A stretch of DNA of 64,000 nucleotides, taken from NCBI RefSeq assembly GCF_016808335.1, contig NC_053153.1, positions 16,627,033-16,691,032 on the forward strand. The letters run 5' to 3'. The DNA comes from Panicum virgatum (Eukaryota; Streptophyta; Magnoliopsida; Poales; Poaceae). Every line of letters begins with the position of its first letter. The stretch's first letter is position 1. The position numbers and the translations under genes are program-made. Under the pieces are notes generated by a model. That model worked only from the letters and a program-made list of their open reading frames with translations. It was not told the DNA's origin and searched no databases. This document shows, in pieces, positions 35,001-46,705 of the stretch.

Positions 35001-36650
35001 ACATAGGAATTAGTTAATTTGCAAATATCAATTTCTAATTATAAATCAACCAAATGTGAGGCATGATTCATTTGGTTGATTTATAAATCTACTCCACTTC
35101 AAATTCATTGGCGTGAAAATAATGAGATAACACACTGTATCAAATATCAAACATATCTCTTTATAATAGCATTATTTTCTTTATAATACCATTATTTATA
35201 TGGATTCCCACAAGGAACAAAATATTGTTGGCTATGCCCATGAACATGCATCACATAAAATCGAATATAATTAAATAAAACATGATTAGGGTAAAAGAGA
35301 ACATACTGGTGCACAGCAGAACACTTGCAGTCTCTGCAACATAACAGAATATGTCTAAAACCAATATCTCCGCATACTTCACACACAATGTTCTGCATAA
35401 ATGCCAAAAGGTTTGCAGTTATCAGTTTACAGAAGTAATTCACAATATGATCATCAAATTGCTTTAAATATATTCCAATGTTTGCTGATAAAGTATGAGT
35501 GTTACATCAATAGAACATGTTTACACTTAAGTCTTCCTCTTTCCTTTCTTACATCTGATCCACATAACTGCACTTAATTTGCCAATGGTGCCATAAATCG
35601 ATATTCCGGATTTTCCATTTGGAAATTTGGGCCAAAATTAAATAATAAATAGGTCCTTGGCACCAAAACTTTATGAGCATTTTCTCTTTGGCTGGTTACT
35701 GAGGCTAGCTTTTCTATAGGTCCTGGGGTCGATTCCCAGCTATATGTGGTTTTATTTCGCGCAAGTTGTAAGCCAAAGAAATATGAGGAGCACCCACTTT
35801 CCACCACACCAGTGTACTACTTGTCCTTAGGCTTATATAAATCCTATTTAATCGTCATAAAATTCAGTAAGACCAGGGTTTTAAACAAAAACTACACATT
35901 TCCGTTCAACTCCAGGAATAACGGATTTCGCAAATTCCAGCTGGAATTTCACTGAAATTTTGAACACTGGTCCCCCACTGGTGACGTGGTAATGAAAGGC
36001 ATTGAGAGCGATGGACCATACATTTGCATCAGATCACACACGTACTGACTTGGTAACCCAAAGACAAAAATTATGGATGGAATTGTGGAATACCAGAGTA
36101 AACAGAACCAAACAAAATTACATTACACCGCAATAAAACAGCTCGACCAACCTAGGGTGAAATAGGTGCCGTTAAAGGAAACATGCACCCGAATTCGAGT
36201 CGAGTATAGGAACTGGGTGGTTCCCGCCCACACACCTCGTGCCGACCGTGCTAGGTTTGATTCCCTACATTGCACCTCAGCTCTTATACAACACCATGCC
36301 CCAATCTCATTGCACAATACCACAAAGGGATCCCGTGGCGCAATCGGGGCAATCGGTACCCCGTGAACTCGTGATTAACATTTCAGTGTCCTTTCCATCC
36401 CTATCGACACAGGAGCGCCGCAATAGTGTGCCTGACAAGAGCTAGTGCCTAACCTTGCCGCACGAAGGGAACATCCAGGCCATGCCCGGCCCGCGCCGAC
36501 TATCCCCCCGTCAATCAGTCGCGAAGAAAACATCTATCTTCTTGGTGGGAGCGCATTGCCAACCAACATCACCCCGGCCAAGAATCGAGGGAGGAAGACA
36601 GGAAACCGCGAGAGGACAGGAGAGGATGGATCGAGGAGTGCCCATACCAT
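32022..36650 (-). CDS. B3 copy 1: fused PHD-like finger and two B3 domains, about 819 aa
   Basis: Predicted exons, minus strand: 36,650-36,648 (start codon only, donor gtatgg), 35,392-35,307, 34,942-33,621, 33,535-33,327, 33,210-32,850, 32,769-32,540, 32,270-32,022. They total 2,460 bases with consistent phases and no internal stop. Exon 2 and the start of exon 3 form a Cys4-His-Cys3 PHD-like finger (CEVCGDIG, CCRDC, VHQYC, EWFCYEC), as in AIPP2-type readers. A Ser/Asn/Lys-rich linker of about 400 residues follows. Exon 5 is a B3 domain (ITKEYALAHFP, GQWLDFICDN, EGDIVLLF) and exon 7 a second one (VYLPTKGQT, RVGDICLFEL). B3 domains bind DNA in plant REM-type factors. A nuclear chromatin or DNA-binding role is inferred. 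The tiny first coding exon is the least certain part. Confidence 0.8.
34012..34043 (-). repeat. TTACTA-type microsatellite in exon 3 of copy 1
   Basis: Tandem TACTAT units on the plus strand encode a Ser-Asn run in the linker of the fused protein. The repeat is in frame. Confidence 0.9.
35041..35084. repeat. Short inverted repeat with 16-bp arms in intron 2 of copy 1
   Basis: Arms ataaatcaaccaaatg and catttggttgatttat are separated by 12 bases. It could be a remnant of a small MITE. Confidence 0.85.
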
Positions 36651-36654
36651 GATT

Positions 36655-36920
36655 CCTTTCGAAGGTCGCCGCGACCGTCCCGCTCCCAAGGAAAAACACG
36701 AAGCCCTCAACAGCTCAGACAACCTGGGGCTGAGGGGCGCGCATTTGCGGAGGCCGAAGGGGCTTGTTACGGGCGACGAGGAGGAGGGAGGCGGCGGTAC
36801 GGCGGGCGGTCTGAAGGAACGAAGACGGTGGAGAAGAAGAGGAAAGGGGAGCCGCGCGGGCCACCGTTGGATTCGGCTTCGGACGACCGGGCCCGGGGCG
36901 GAAGCGAGATTTTCCAGAGC
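36655..36920 (-). promoter_or_regulatory. Probable 5' UTR and promoter-proximal region of copy 1
   Basis: A GC-rich block upstream of the proposed start codon. Part of the neighbouring sequence (from about 36,520) is recognisable upstream of copy 2 (from about 41,725), so the duplication included the 5' region. No TATA box is assigned. Confidence 0.45.
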
Positions 36921-37050
36921 TACTCTTTTTTTTGAGTGGTTTCCAGAGCTACCTGAGACTTGTTTCCGTATCGGGCCAGGTTGGGCCCACTCCGACGTCC
37001 GGATCAGGATCACCCTGGGACTCTTCGTTCAGGGACTTGGGCCCACAGAG

Positions 37051-37333
37051 ATCAAAATTTTTTGATCAAGGAATCTTGCATGCATAATACATTAAATAAA
37101 GTCTATTTGCGAAATTTTTTCACAGATGGATGTAACTTTTCGTGACGAATCTAATGACGGTAATTAAGTCATGATTTGTTACAGTAATGCTACAGTAACC
37201 ATCCACTAATTGTGGATTAGTATACCTCGTTAGAATCGTCTCGCTAAGTAGCCCTAGAGTTCTGCAATTAGTTTTATTATTAGACTTTATTTAATACTTC
37301 AAAAATTAAGATTCTTCGATCCAAAATTTTGGA
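37051..37333. mobile_element. MITE-like element with subterminal inverted repeats
   Basis: Left atcaaaatttttt...ggaatctt pairs with right aagattctt...ccaaaattttgg. The interior has gctacagtaacca and attcgtct-type blocks shared with the MITEs at 37,743 and 59,736. The outermost ends are degraded on the left. Confidence 0.6.
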
Positions 37334-37400
37334 TCTGGACATCCAAACAGGGCCTTGTTTCCGCATTCAGGCACCTGACATAGAGGAAGGCAGAAAGCTA

Positions 37401-37631
37401 GGCTCCGTTCACTTCCTAAAAAGTTTGCTACAGTAACAGTCACATCAAATTTTCGAACACATACATAGAGCATTAAATATAGTTGAAAAAATAACTAATT
37501 GTACAGTCTAACTGATTAGCACGAGATGAATCTTTTAAGCCTAATTAGTTCATGATTGGATATTATTTGTCAAATAATAATGAATTGTGCTACAGTAACT
37601 TCTCATTCTAAAATCGCGAACTGAACGGGCC
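37401..37631. mobile_element. MITE, about 230 bp
   Basis: The left end ggctccgttcacttcc and the complement of the right end (ggcccgttcagttcg) form short inverted repeats. The interior has gctacagtaac near both ends. No clean target duplication is visible. Confidence 0.6.
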
Positions 37632-37742
37632 TCAAGACGGAAAGCACAAATGCACAGAACAATCGAGACGGGCACACGAGCTCCACATCCAAGGGAATTA
37701 TATGGGTCTGCCCAAATCTCCTCTCCAGTCAAGCACGAGTTT

Positions 37743-38095
37743 GGCCGTGTTTGGTTTGGCCTCTGCAAAATTTCGCGAAAACTTTTTGCATATTTGACCA
37801 GAAATTTAGAGTAGTAAATAAAGTCTAATTACAAAACAACCTCCACAACCCCTCGTGTAAATCGCGAGACGAATTTAATGAGCCCTTTGACCACGCGATT
37901 AGAGGGTGATTACTGTAGCATCACTGTAGCAAATTATCAATTAATTACCGTCATTAGATTCGTCTCGAAAAGTTACACTCATCTCTAAAAAGATTTTGCA
38001 AATAGACTTTGTTTAGTACTCTATGCAGACATTTGTTCTATGCAGACATTTGTCTTTTTGTGTAAAGTTGATGGAACCTATAACCAAACACAGCC
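37743..38095. mobile_element. MITE, about 353 bp
   Basis: Inverted ends ggccgtgtttggtt and aaccaaacacagcc enclose an interior with paired aaagtcta / tagactttg blocks, gcgagacgaatt / attcgtctc blocks and cagcatcactgtagca-like sequence. I do not see a convincing target duplication. Confidence 0.7.
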
Positions 38096-38099
38096 ATAT

Positions 38100-39070
38100 T
38101 CGCCAACAAGGCAACAATTAATACAGTAGGTGTTTTTTTACACAAGTATGTCTGCATGTGTATGCAACATGAGACTGATGGCGCATTACCTCCCACAATG
38201 GATTTTGCCATATCAAACTCCTTTTGGCTCATGTCACCTCTACTCTATCCTAGTTCGCAGCTAGGGATGAAAACAGTCGAAACTAACAAAATCAAATATG
38301 GTGAAAACGACTATAAAATTAATTGAAAATGATAACTTCTATATTTTTCTAAAAAGGGAACGGTCAGAAATAGTATCATAACAAAAAAAGATATCATAAA
38401 ACAGAAAATGGTGTCCGTCGGTACGGGAATTTCTCATCCCACTCTCATCCCTATTCCTCACCAGCGACACCCCTACTTCTCTACATGGTAGTCCACCATG
38501 AACTTTGTTGCCATCGCCACCACCTCGTCGAGGCAATGGGAAAAGGATATGCGGTGGTCATGTACTCATGTGAGAGCGAGTATGGTGTAGGGGACATAAA
38601 ATTTTTATCTTCATCACAATGTTTGGGTTCATAAGGTTTGGGTTAAAGCTGTGGGACCCGCATGGCCAGACTCACCGTTTCGTTTCCCACCGAAACACAC
38701 CCCCCTCCCACTTGGTATGAATTGATGGGAAACGAGCTCGTCTTATTCCTATCCCATACCTGTTTCTTAACCCTTTCCATGTATCCAAATAAGGGATTAG
38801 CTAGCCATCTTCCCTCATTTGCCTTTCTCATCCTTCTTTTCCTACTATCCAAACATCAACTAGAGGTGATGACGACGTAGGAGAGGGAAGGGGAAACCCT
38901 ATCTTTGACCCTTCCCTTGCCAGACCCTTCATATGGCACAACCAAATACCATAGGGGACGAACGGGCCAATATCCAGAGGCCCATGAGTATTTCGTAGCA
39001 AAGAATCTAATAATTCTCGAAGTTATAACACCTATACAAATTTTTGAACAACCAAGAACACAACTTTTCT
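38100..39070. other. Intergenic between copy 1 promoter and copy 2 3' end
   Basis: No gene found. The repeated cccatc / tcatccc wording around 38,430-38,860 hints at another old MITE, but I cannot set its ends. Confidence 0.4.
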
Positions 39071-39134
39071 TCTACTTCAAACTAAACTGCTCCCTGGAGA
39101 TGATATGGACCTTCATGGTAAGCTTCCTCGCGTT

Positions 39135-41367
39135 CTACTTTAGATCGAACAGACAGATGTCACCGACTCGCAGACCATTGTCACGAGCAAATTTGGCCCA
39201 ACCTCCATTAAGAAACCACCTTCTACCATTATGAATCACCATCTGGGTTTTCCATGTCTTCCCCATGCACTCGAGCACCACAGCTTGCCCGCTAGCTGGA
39301 AGATGTACAGCAGCATACCGAACACCTAATTCCTGGTGTGTTGTCGACAGAAAATTAGCAACACGAATAACTTTGTGACTAAACGAGAAAATTTATAGGG
39401 TCTATATATGTTGATTCTATATGGCTGATCGGGTCGACAAAAACATGATATGACATAACCGCAAATAATTTGCTGATGAGGGAGAATGAATAGTTGCATT
39501 CAGATGATCAACAAGCATGCAGTTTAACAATTACAGGAACCGCCTTGAAACACAAAAAAAAAATATTCAATACCAAAACTGGAGCTGAACTTACTAGCAT
39601 CCACTTCTGAGCATCACCAACATTGTTATTCTTCATTACTGCTACACAAATAGGAACTTCGGATTGGATGGCTTGTACTCGCTCTTCAACTATCTTCTTT
39701 TGGGATTTAGATAGATAATTCCTGCATGGTACAATGTACAGAGGCTGCAATGAACCACCAGAGTCTTCACTCTCCAAAGATTCGTCTGCAGACAGTTTTG
39801 GGCCATACGAAAGGGACCATCTAAAATCCTACTAAATTTGTAAATATGTTTCTAATACCATTTGTGGGTTCCTCCATAATGTGCACTTCAGAAGCCATCT
39901 TTGCACTAGATCGACCAGGGCATGGGCAAACTATTTGAAAACCAGCTCTACCAATGGAATGAGTTGCTGATGCACAAAGTAGATAGACCGTATATGTATA
40001 TCTTTTCCCACCCTCTGCTGGAAAAAGAAGGCAAATATCTCCCTCCTGCACACGATTGTCACGGACAAAATCTAACCACTGCCCCATAAGCATGTTCTTT
40101 CGACTGGCATTTCTTTTGTAGAATTTAGGATGCCACTCGCTCCTCTTGCTAGGCGTCTGAAGTGTGACATTTGTGCTTCTATGTGGGAAATGTGGAAATG
40201 CATAATCCTTGGAAATACCCTGATAACAGATGGAACATGGTGTGCTGCTGTTAAAAAAACCGAATACTAAACAAAATCATTTCAATCATCAAGCAAAAAA
40301 AAAAGACAACAAGAAGAAGTCATGTGTCCATGCGTGTTCATAAGATTCATGACAAATTGAAGATCATAGTTAAATTTCCCATGTAATTTTGACACACAAA
40401 GTTTCCTATTCAAAAGGAGTAGCGAATAATTTACCAGGAAAGGTCCCGGGGGTTGAATATTCCTCTTTTGCATGACTGCTACAAAAACAGTGATTTTAGG
40501 TTGAATTTCCTGGATAAATGCAATTACTCTCTCCTTTTGTGCTTCAGATAGAATACTTCTATATGATAAAACATAATCAGCCTTTTGGGGGTGCCTGAAT
40601 ATCATCCGGCTCCAAAGAATAGTTTGCAGAGGGAATATATTCTGCTGTAAAAAAAATGCAACGAATTATAATAATACGTGATGTATAATTTGAGGAAATA
40701 TGCAAGTTACAATAGCAACAATGCTAATCTGGGGCAACTCATTATTAGCCCTATAATCATATTGGAATCTGACATCTACCTTTTCTCTTTCTAAGCCATC
40801 TATGGCATTGCAATTACTTTCACCATATGCTTTAGTCACGTAAGATTTACCTTTTCTTTTTCCTCCAGGCCCTGCTTTCCTTGCTGACTTCACTCTCTTG
40901 GTAACTGGTTGATGTACGGCAGAACCAAAATGAGCATAACTTAGTGACCTTTCACTTGTCACCTTCTCTAGAGATCCGCTGCATGATGTAACTTCACCAC
41001 GCCTTTGATGGCATTCATAACACCACCACTCTGCTAATGATGCATCAAAGATAACTTCATCCAAACAGTATCTACACAATGACAAATCATAATACGAGAA
41101 GGCCAATCATAATCAATGGTGTACATAAGGTAGAACACTGGATGTGATTTACCATAGATTACTTTTGTAAGGGATAAGCTTATCTTTTTGTTTAGGTTTG
41201 GACTAATTTATTGTTGTGTATGCCCATTAACAAGCATTATATAATTTAAATAAAGTATCATCACGGGGAAAGAAAACATACAGGTGCACCACAGAACACT
41301 TGCAATCTCTGTAACAGATCAGGAGATGCTTGTAACCAATATTTCCGCACACTTCACAGACGTTGTT
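39135..41367 (-). pseudogene. B3 copy 2: PHD-like plus two B3 domains, decayed
   Basis: Exons matching copy 1 are 41,367-41,282 (86 bp, CEVCGNIGYKHLLIC), 41,071 to about 40,715, 40,644-40,435, 40,219-39,859 (361 bp, a full B3 domain), 39,785-39,595 and 39,332-39,135. Three defects separate it from copy 1. Exon 3 is cut after NELPQISIVAI and joined to intron sequence, losing about 1 kb of linker. The next exon has 210 bases rather than the 209 of its paralogues; the extra base in a C/A run near 40,585 shifts the frame into a stop. The last exon has a TAG at 39,135-39,137, about 14 codons early. Short products from internal starts remain possible. Confidence 0.82.
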
Positions 41368-41369
41368 CT

Positions 41370-42036
41370 GCAGAAATACCAAGAGGTTTGCTGTGTTATG
41401 AAATTATCAATTATACAAGTAACGTAACTCGCAAAACAATCATCACATTGTGTCGGCGAAATACCACCACCGGTGACGAGCAAAGCGAAAGATAGATCAG
41501 AATCCTTCCTAGGCACAAGGAGTCACCAGCACCGCTTCTAAATTCTCATGTGACCATTTCAAAGTTGCAATAGCTCAGCCCAATCCAAAAATTGGAGGAC
41601 TAACCCTACTGTGACCACGAGTTGCATCCAGATTGACTACTGGAGGACCAGAACTAGGAACGAACAGTACGCCACAATCATTGGACCAAGGCGGGTCCAA
41701 TGATCCCCCATCAATCCGTCGCCCCAAGAAACCATCTCTTTTCGTGGGGGCTTGGGTGCATTGCCAAATGCCAACGAAACTCACTCCGGCCGCATCTATA
41801 ACAAAGTCAGGAACCCCCAAAAAAGCAGGACAAGAGGGGAAGGATGGAGTGCACAAACTATGCTCATGCCGATTCTGATCCCGGAATCTCCAGGAAGGCG
41901 CTGCGGAGAAGGGGATCGAGGCGGCCGGTGGAGAGGAGAGAAGTTGCTGCGGCGAGCCGTTGGTCCGACGGCAGCGATGATGTCTGCTATAAAAAATATT
42001 TACGAATCGGTCCAAATATTTACAAATAACCCCTGA
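41370..42036 (-). promoter_or_regulatory. 5' region of copy 2
   Basis: Sequence around 41,725-41,860 resembles the 5' region of copy 1 (36,520-36,650): both have aagaaa(a/c)catct, a gcattgccaa block and ggagtgc near the proposed start. A candidate start codon lies near 41,868 on the minus strand. A long frame on this strand (41,575-42,726) has no family features and I do not call it. Confidence 0.4.
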
Positions 42037-42330
42037 TTGGGATCGCTCGTTGGTCGGTCCGGCGGTCAGCTGTACGCTCTGGCTGTGCGGCTTGGCTTTG
42101 AGTCCAACGTCTTCCTGATGAACGCGTTCCTCTCTGCCATGGTCCATCACGGGCAGCTCGCCGACGCGGTGCCGTTGCTGTTGTTCGACCATGCTTGTGT
42201 CTGGTGGCGAAGGATGGTCAGGGAAGCTGTTGGTGCTTGGCGCCGACGGGTTCTCCTTCAGCACCGTGCATCCAGGACGTGCAGCAAAGGGTGGTGGGCT
42301 TGGCAAGCGGCTTGCAAGCTCGTGCGCAGC
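42037..42330 (+). pseudogene. PPR-protein gene fragment
   Basis: The plus strand reads GQLYALAVRLGFESNVFLMN, AFLSAMVHHGQLADAVPL, then in another frame GADGFSFSTV. This spacing is that of plant pentatricopeptide-repeat proteins (organellar RNA-binding factors), which normally have many 35-residue repeats. Less than two repeats survive, with a frame change and no start, so this is a broken piece. Confidence 0.65.
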
Positions 42331-42432
42331 TTGTCCAGACTCCAAAACAATTCTGATGTTGATATGGACACACGTAACAATGCGGAGCAGCCAGGTAACC
42401 AAATCTCTGGTTTCCAACAAAAAAAACTTTAA

Positions 42433-42774
42433 GGCTATGGCACATGAGATTTTAGACATGGTTACAAGTGATCTTTTTGAGGAGATTGCGAATAAGGTCA
42501 TGGCTGAAAATGATGGCAATGAAGGCTCAGTGATGGAGTCGTTGGGTGCTGATGGCAAATTTGTGTGCAGCAGGGATGCAACCACTTGTGAGGGAGTTAA
42601 TGGCGAGGCGGTAGCTTTCAAAGTTACGCCTGCAGCAACACCTACACAATTGCGGCAGTTGGACGTTATCGTTGGGAGCACAGACGTGGTGGGTGACATG
42701 GCCATGGATGCGGCTGATATACACAAGGTGGGTGGGGCTGACCAGGAGGGCTACTCTACCACTGAATCTGGTGG
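42433..42774 (+). other. Open stretch of unknown origin next to the copia LTR
   Basis: A frame continues from the PPR fragment region with FEEIANKVMAENDGNEG and an acidic, Val/Ala-rich sequence. I recognise no family. It ends where the copia LTR begins at 42,775, and the frame runs into the LTR. It may be a captured exon piece or chance. Confidence 0.3.
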
Positions 42775-43008
42775 ACGAGAGCACAGCACACAGAGCATAG
42801 GAGGAAGAGAGGTCTCTATCTGTATTTCTTCTTTCTGCTTTTTCACTTGTTGTTACATAAGGGTGAGAGTGACCTCCTATTTATAGGAGAGAGTACATAT
42901 GAATTACAGTGTGTGAATGAGTTGAAATATCTTCCCCCTCTTCATTTAATTGGCCACCATTCAAAGTCTTTCATTCATATACTATTGCTTAGACTTTGAT
43001 TTATAACA
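42775..43008 (-). repeat. Copia 3' LTR, truncated (234 bp)
   Basis: It begins on the minus strand with tgttataaatcaaag and matches 49,923 downward to about 49,690. It stops at acgagagcac, where the 5' copy continues for another 55 bases to its end. Confidence 0.88.
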
Positions 43009-43022
43009 CTCCCCCTTGGCCA
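43009..43022 (-). other. Copia polypurine tract
   Basis: Minus strand ggccaagggggag directly before the LTR start. Confidence 0.85.
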
Positions 43023-43425
43023 ATTGAATGTCATGTGTATGCCTCGTTAAAAACTCATCCCAAAAACCCGGTGGGAAAAAAGGGTATGCGAAAAGAGTAC
43101 ATCACATGCATCAGCTTACGTTGCACATGTTGCCTCATTAAAAACCTTGCATGAGAAAACCTGGTGGGAAAAACTCATCAAGGGAAAAAGAGTACAACAG
43201 TTGATGTTGGGTCAGTACTTCGGGACCGACACGTGATCTTCAGGATCACGATTATGGGCTATGGGTTTCAGGGTTGATCTCTCCCTGAACACTGCAACTC
43301 TCTAAGTCGTCTCATACCAATTCCACGAACACACCTGTGGAAGCTGGAAGCTTGCAGAGACTTTGTGAATAAATCTGCCAGATTTTCACATGACTTAGCT
43401 GCAGAATCTTTATATCCCCGCTCTT

Positions 43426-45270
43426 CTAGAGCTCGTGGGGGTAAAAGAACTTAGGAGCAATATGCTTCGTGAGATTGCTCTTAACATAGCCCATATGCAT
43501 ATGTGCAACACAAGCCGCATTATCCTCATAGATAATGGTGGGGGCGTCAACAGTATTCATACCACATGACTTCTGGATGTGGTCAATCATTCGACGAAGC
43601 CAAACACACTCTCGTGCAGCTTCATACAGGGCAATTATCTCTGAGTGGTTAGTTGATGTGGCAACCAGGGTCTGCTTCACAAACCGCCATGAGATGGCTG
43701 CACCACCGCAGAGAAATACAAAACTAGTTTGTGATCTGGCATTATGCGGGTCAGACATATAGCCAGCATCAACATAACCCACCATAGAGGGAGCCCCCTT
43801 TCTTGAATACCATAATTCAAGATCCTGAGTACCCTGTAGGTACCTGAGGATGGTTTTCACGCCAACCCAATGTCTTCTGGTGGGGGAAGAACTGTACCTA
43901 GCCAACAAGTTCACTGCAAATGCAATGTCTGGCCTTGTGCAATTTGCAAGGTACATTAGTGCACCGATAAAACTTAGGTATGGGACTTCAGGTCCCAAAA
44001 CCTCCTCATCCTCTTCCTTGGGTCGGAATGGATCTTTATCCGCTTCTAATGATCGAACGACCATGGGGGTTTTTAGAGGGCGGCACTTGTCCATATTGAA
44101 CCTTTCAAGTACCCTCTTTGTATAGGTGGACTGGTGTACAAACACTCCTTTAGGGAGGTGTTCGAGCTGCAGGCCCAAACAAAATTTGGTTTTACCCAAG
44201 TCTTTCATCCCAAACTCCGTCTTGAGGTAAGCCGACGCTTCCTCAATGTCCCTTGTGGTACCGATGATATTCAAATCATCGACACAAACTGAGATAATGC
44301 AGAATCCATCAGTGGATTTCTTTATGAACACACAGGGACAATCATCATTGTTTGTGTAACCTCTCTTCAGGAGAAAGTTACTCAATCGATTGAACCACAT
44401 CCTTCCGGATTGTTTCAACCCATATAACGACCACTGCAGGCGAACGCTGAACATGTTGCGGTTCTGATTCGGTCCAGGGATCTTGAGTCCTTCATGGACT
44501 TTTATATATATTTCCGAATCAAGTGGCCCATATAAATATGCGATCACATCATCCATCAACTGCATTTTTAAATTCATGTTAGCTGCCATAGATATGAGAT
44601 ATCGGAATGTTATGCCACTCATAACAGAAGAGTAAGTCTCATCATAATCGATGCCGGGTCTCTGCGTGAACCCTTGTGCCACTAACCTCGCTTTGTATCT
44701 TACCACCTGACCATGTTCATTCCTTTTCCGGAGGAAGACCCATTTGCATCCTACAGGGATGACTTTTGGAGGTGTTGGGACTACATGCCCAAAAACCTCT
44801 CTTTGGCAAAGCGAGCGCAATTCTGCCTCAATTGCCGCTTTCCATTTGTCCCAATCTGAGCGCTTCCGGCACTCTATTAAGGACTTTGGTTCTGGATCCG
44901 GATCCATCGAGTCAGCAATTTTTGAGGCAAAATATATGTCGACAACTGTGGCCTTTCTATTATATGATTCTCCTGATTCCACATAATTAGTGGCAATCTC
45001 CTCATGATCATCCTCCCGCTCATCGTGATTTCCCATAACGATTGAGCTGGGGCGTTCCGATCCACCAATGCGATATTGAGCGCGCGACGCATGGTGGTTT
45101 CCATCTTTAGGATGGGGTCCTTCAGGGACCAACTCGACTCCAGGTCGAGCCGCCACTTCAGGGGCATTCTCAACTCCAGGTTGAGCTTCTTCAACTGATT
45201 CTTTGAGTGATGCAAGTGGCTCAAGTACTCGCCTCTGCGGATGTCTCCCGCGGGACCTTGTCCTGAGCAC
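43426..45270 (-). pseudogene. Copia reverse transcriptase-RNase H segment of pol
   Basis: A 614-codon frame. RT motifs include CKWVFLRKRNEHGQV, RLVAQGFTQRPGIDY, YGLKQSGRMWFNRL and a catalytic CVDD where YVDD is usual. RNase H has GYVDAGYMSDP and NHSEIIALYEAAREC. The C terminus KHIAPKFFYPHEL is near the family's normal end but shortened. It overlaps the integrase frame by 50 bases in another phase, so a frameshift splits pol. The enzyme would act on the element's own RNA in virus-like particles. Confidence 0.9.
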
Positions 45271-46705
45271 CCGGAGGCCTCCCCCTCTTCCTAGGATTAG
45301 GGGCTAAGACTGTAGAGTTAGTAGCCTTCTGGGGTACTTGAACTCTCTCCAGCGCATTTACTGCAGGTATATGCGATCTTGTCACTTTCTTATGATCAAT
45401 GAAGGCATCTGGCAGCTCATTTGCAAGATTTTGCAAATGTATAATTCTCTGAACTTCCAGTTCAGACTCACTAGTGCGTGGATCTAAGGATTGCAACCCC
45501 GTTGCATTCCATTCAATTTCCCGGCATTCTTCTGGATGCCTATCTCCCCCTAATGCTGGGAAATGGTCTTCATCGAAGACACAATCAGCATACCGAGTCG
45601 TATGAAGATCCCCAGTCATAGGCTCTAAATATTTGATTATGGATGGAGTTTCATAACCAACATAGATCCCCAACTTCCGGTGGGGTCCCATTGAGGTACG
45701 CTGAGGCGGTGGTATTGGCACATACACTGCACTGCCAAATATACGCAGATGGGAAATACTTGGTTTTTTTCCATGCACCAACTGTAAGGGGGATGTTTCA
45801 TGATATGCAGTTGGCCTGAGTTGGATTAGTGCTGCAGCATGCAACACTGCATGGCCCCAACAGCTGGTTGGTAGCCTGCAATTCTGCAATCTGGGCCTGG
45901 CAATCCACTTGATTCTCTTAATCAAGGATTCAGCTAGACCATTTTGTGTGTGGACATGTGGTACTGAATGCTCTACCTTAATGCCCATGGCTAAGCAATA
46001 ATCATCAAAGGCTTTCGACCTGAACTCACTAGCATTATCCATCCGAATGGACTGAATGCGGTTATCAGGAAAACTCGCCTTCAGCCTGATTATTTGGGCA
46101 ATGAGCTTTGAAAAGGCATGGTTTCTAGTGGACAACAGGTCCACATAGCGCCATCTGGTAGATGCATCAATCAGTACCATGAAATACCTAAAGGGGCCCG
46201 ACAGGGGCTGACTAGGTCCACAAATGTCGCCTTGTATCCTTTGCAGGAACACAGGCGACTCATCCCTAATCTTCAGGAGGGATGGTCTAGTGATTAGTTT
46301 CCCCTTTGCACATGCAGTGTAAATAAAATCTTCAGGATTAGGGAAACCATTAACACCATGGCCAGCAGAATTTTTGATGATTCTTCTCATCATACTCAAC
46401 CCAGGACGATCCAATCGGTCATGCCATATTCGAAATGATTCCGCATTTCTGAATATGGTCTTCATCGCAACATATCCTTCAGTGGGTTTTATGTACGTGT
46501 AGTACAAACCCGATGGCGATGAAGGGAGTCTTTCCACTATTTGCTTTCGATATCCGTCAAATTTGGTGATGAGCAGATATTCAGTACCTTGCTCAATCTC
46601 GGTTTCTATATGGAAACCATTTGAACGGATATCTTTGAAGCTCAAAAGGGTGCGCTTTGAGTCAGGATATAATAATGCATCCTTCACAAATATTTGCGTA
46701 CCCAT
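45221..46705 (-). pseudogene. Copia GAG-pre-integrase and integrase segment of pol
   Basis: A 494-codon frame. It opens in the protease-integrase spacer (KDALLYPDSKRTLLSF), has the pre-integrase block (FRIWHDRLDRPG) and the integrase core (GDICGPSQPLSG; VLIDASTRW; RMDNASEFRSKAF; HTQNGLAESLIKR). The Glu of NGLAE completes the DDE triad. The upstream HHCC finger looks incomplete (only some ligands seen before ITRPSLL). It ends by frameshift at about 45,250. Confidence 0.88.

Noticed and set aside
41575..42726. Minus-strand frame of 383 codons
   Set aside because: It spans the copy 2 upstream region, the PPR fragment and unknown DNA, and shows no domain. The plus strand carries the PPR motifs.
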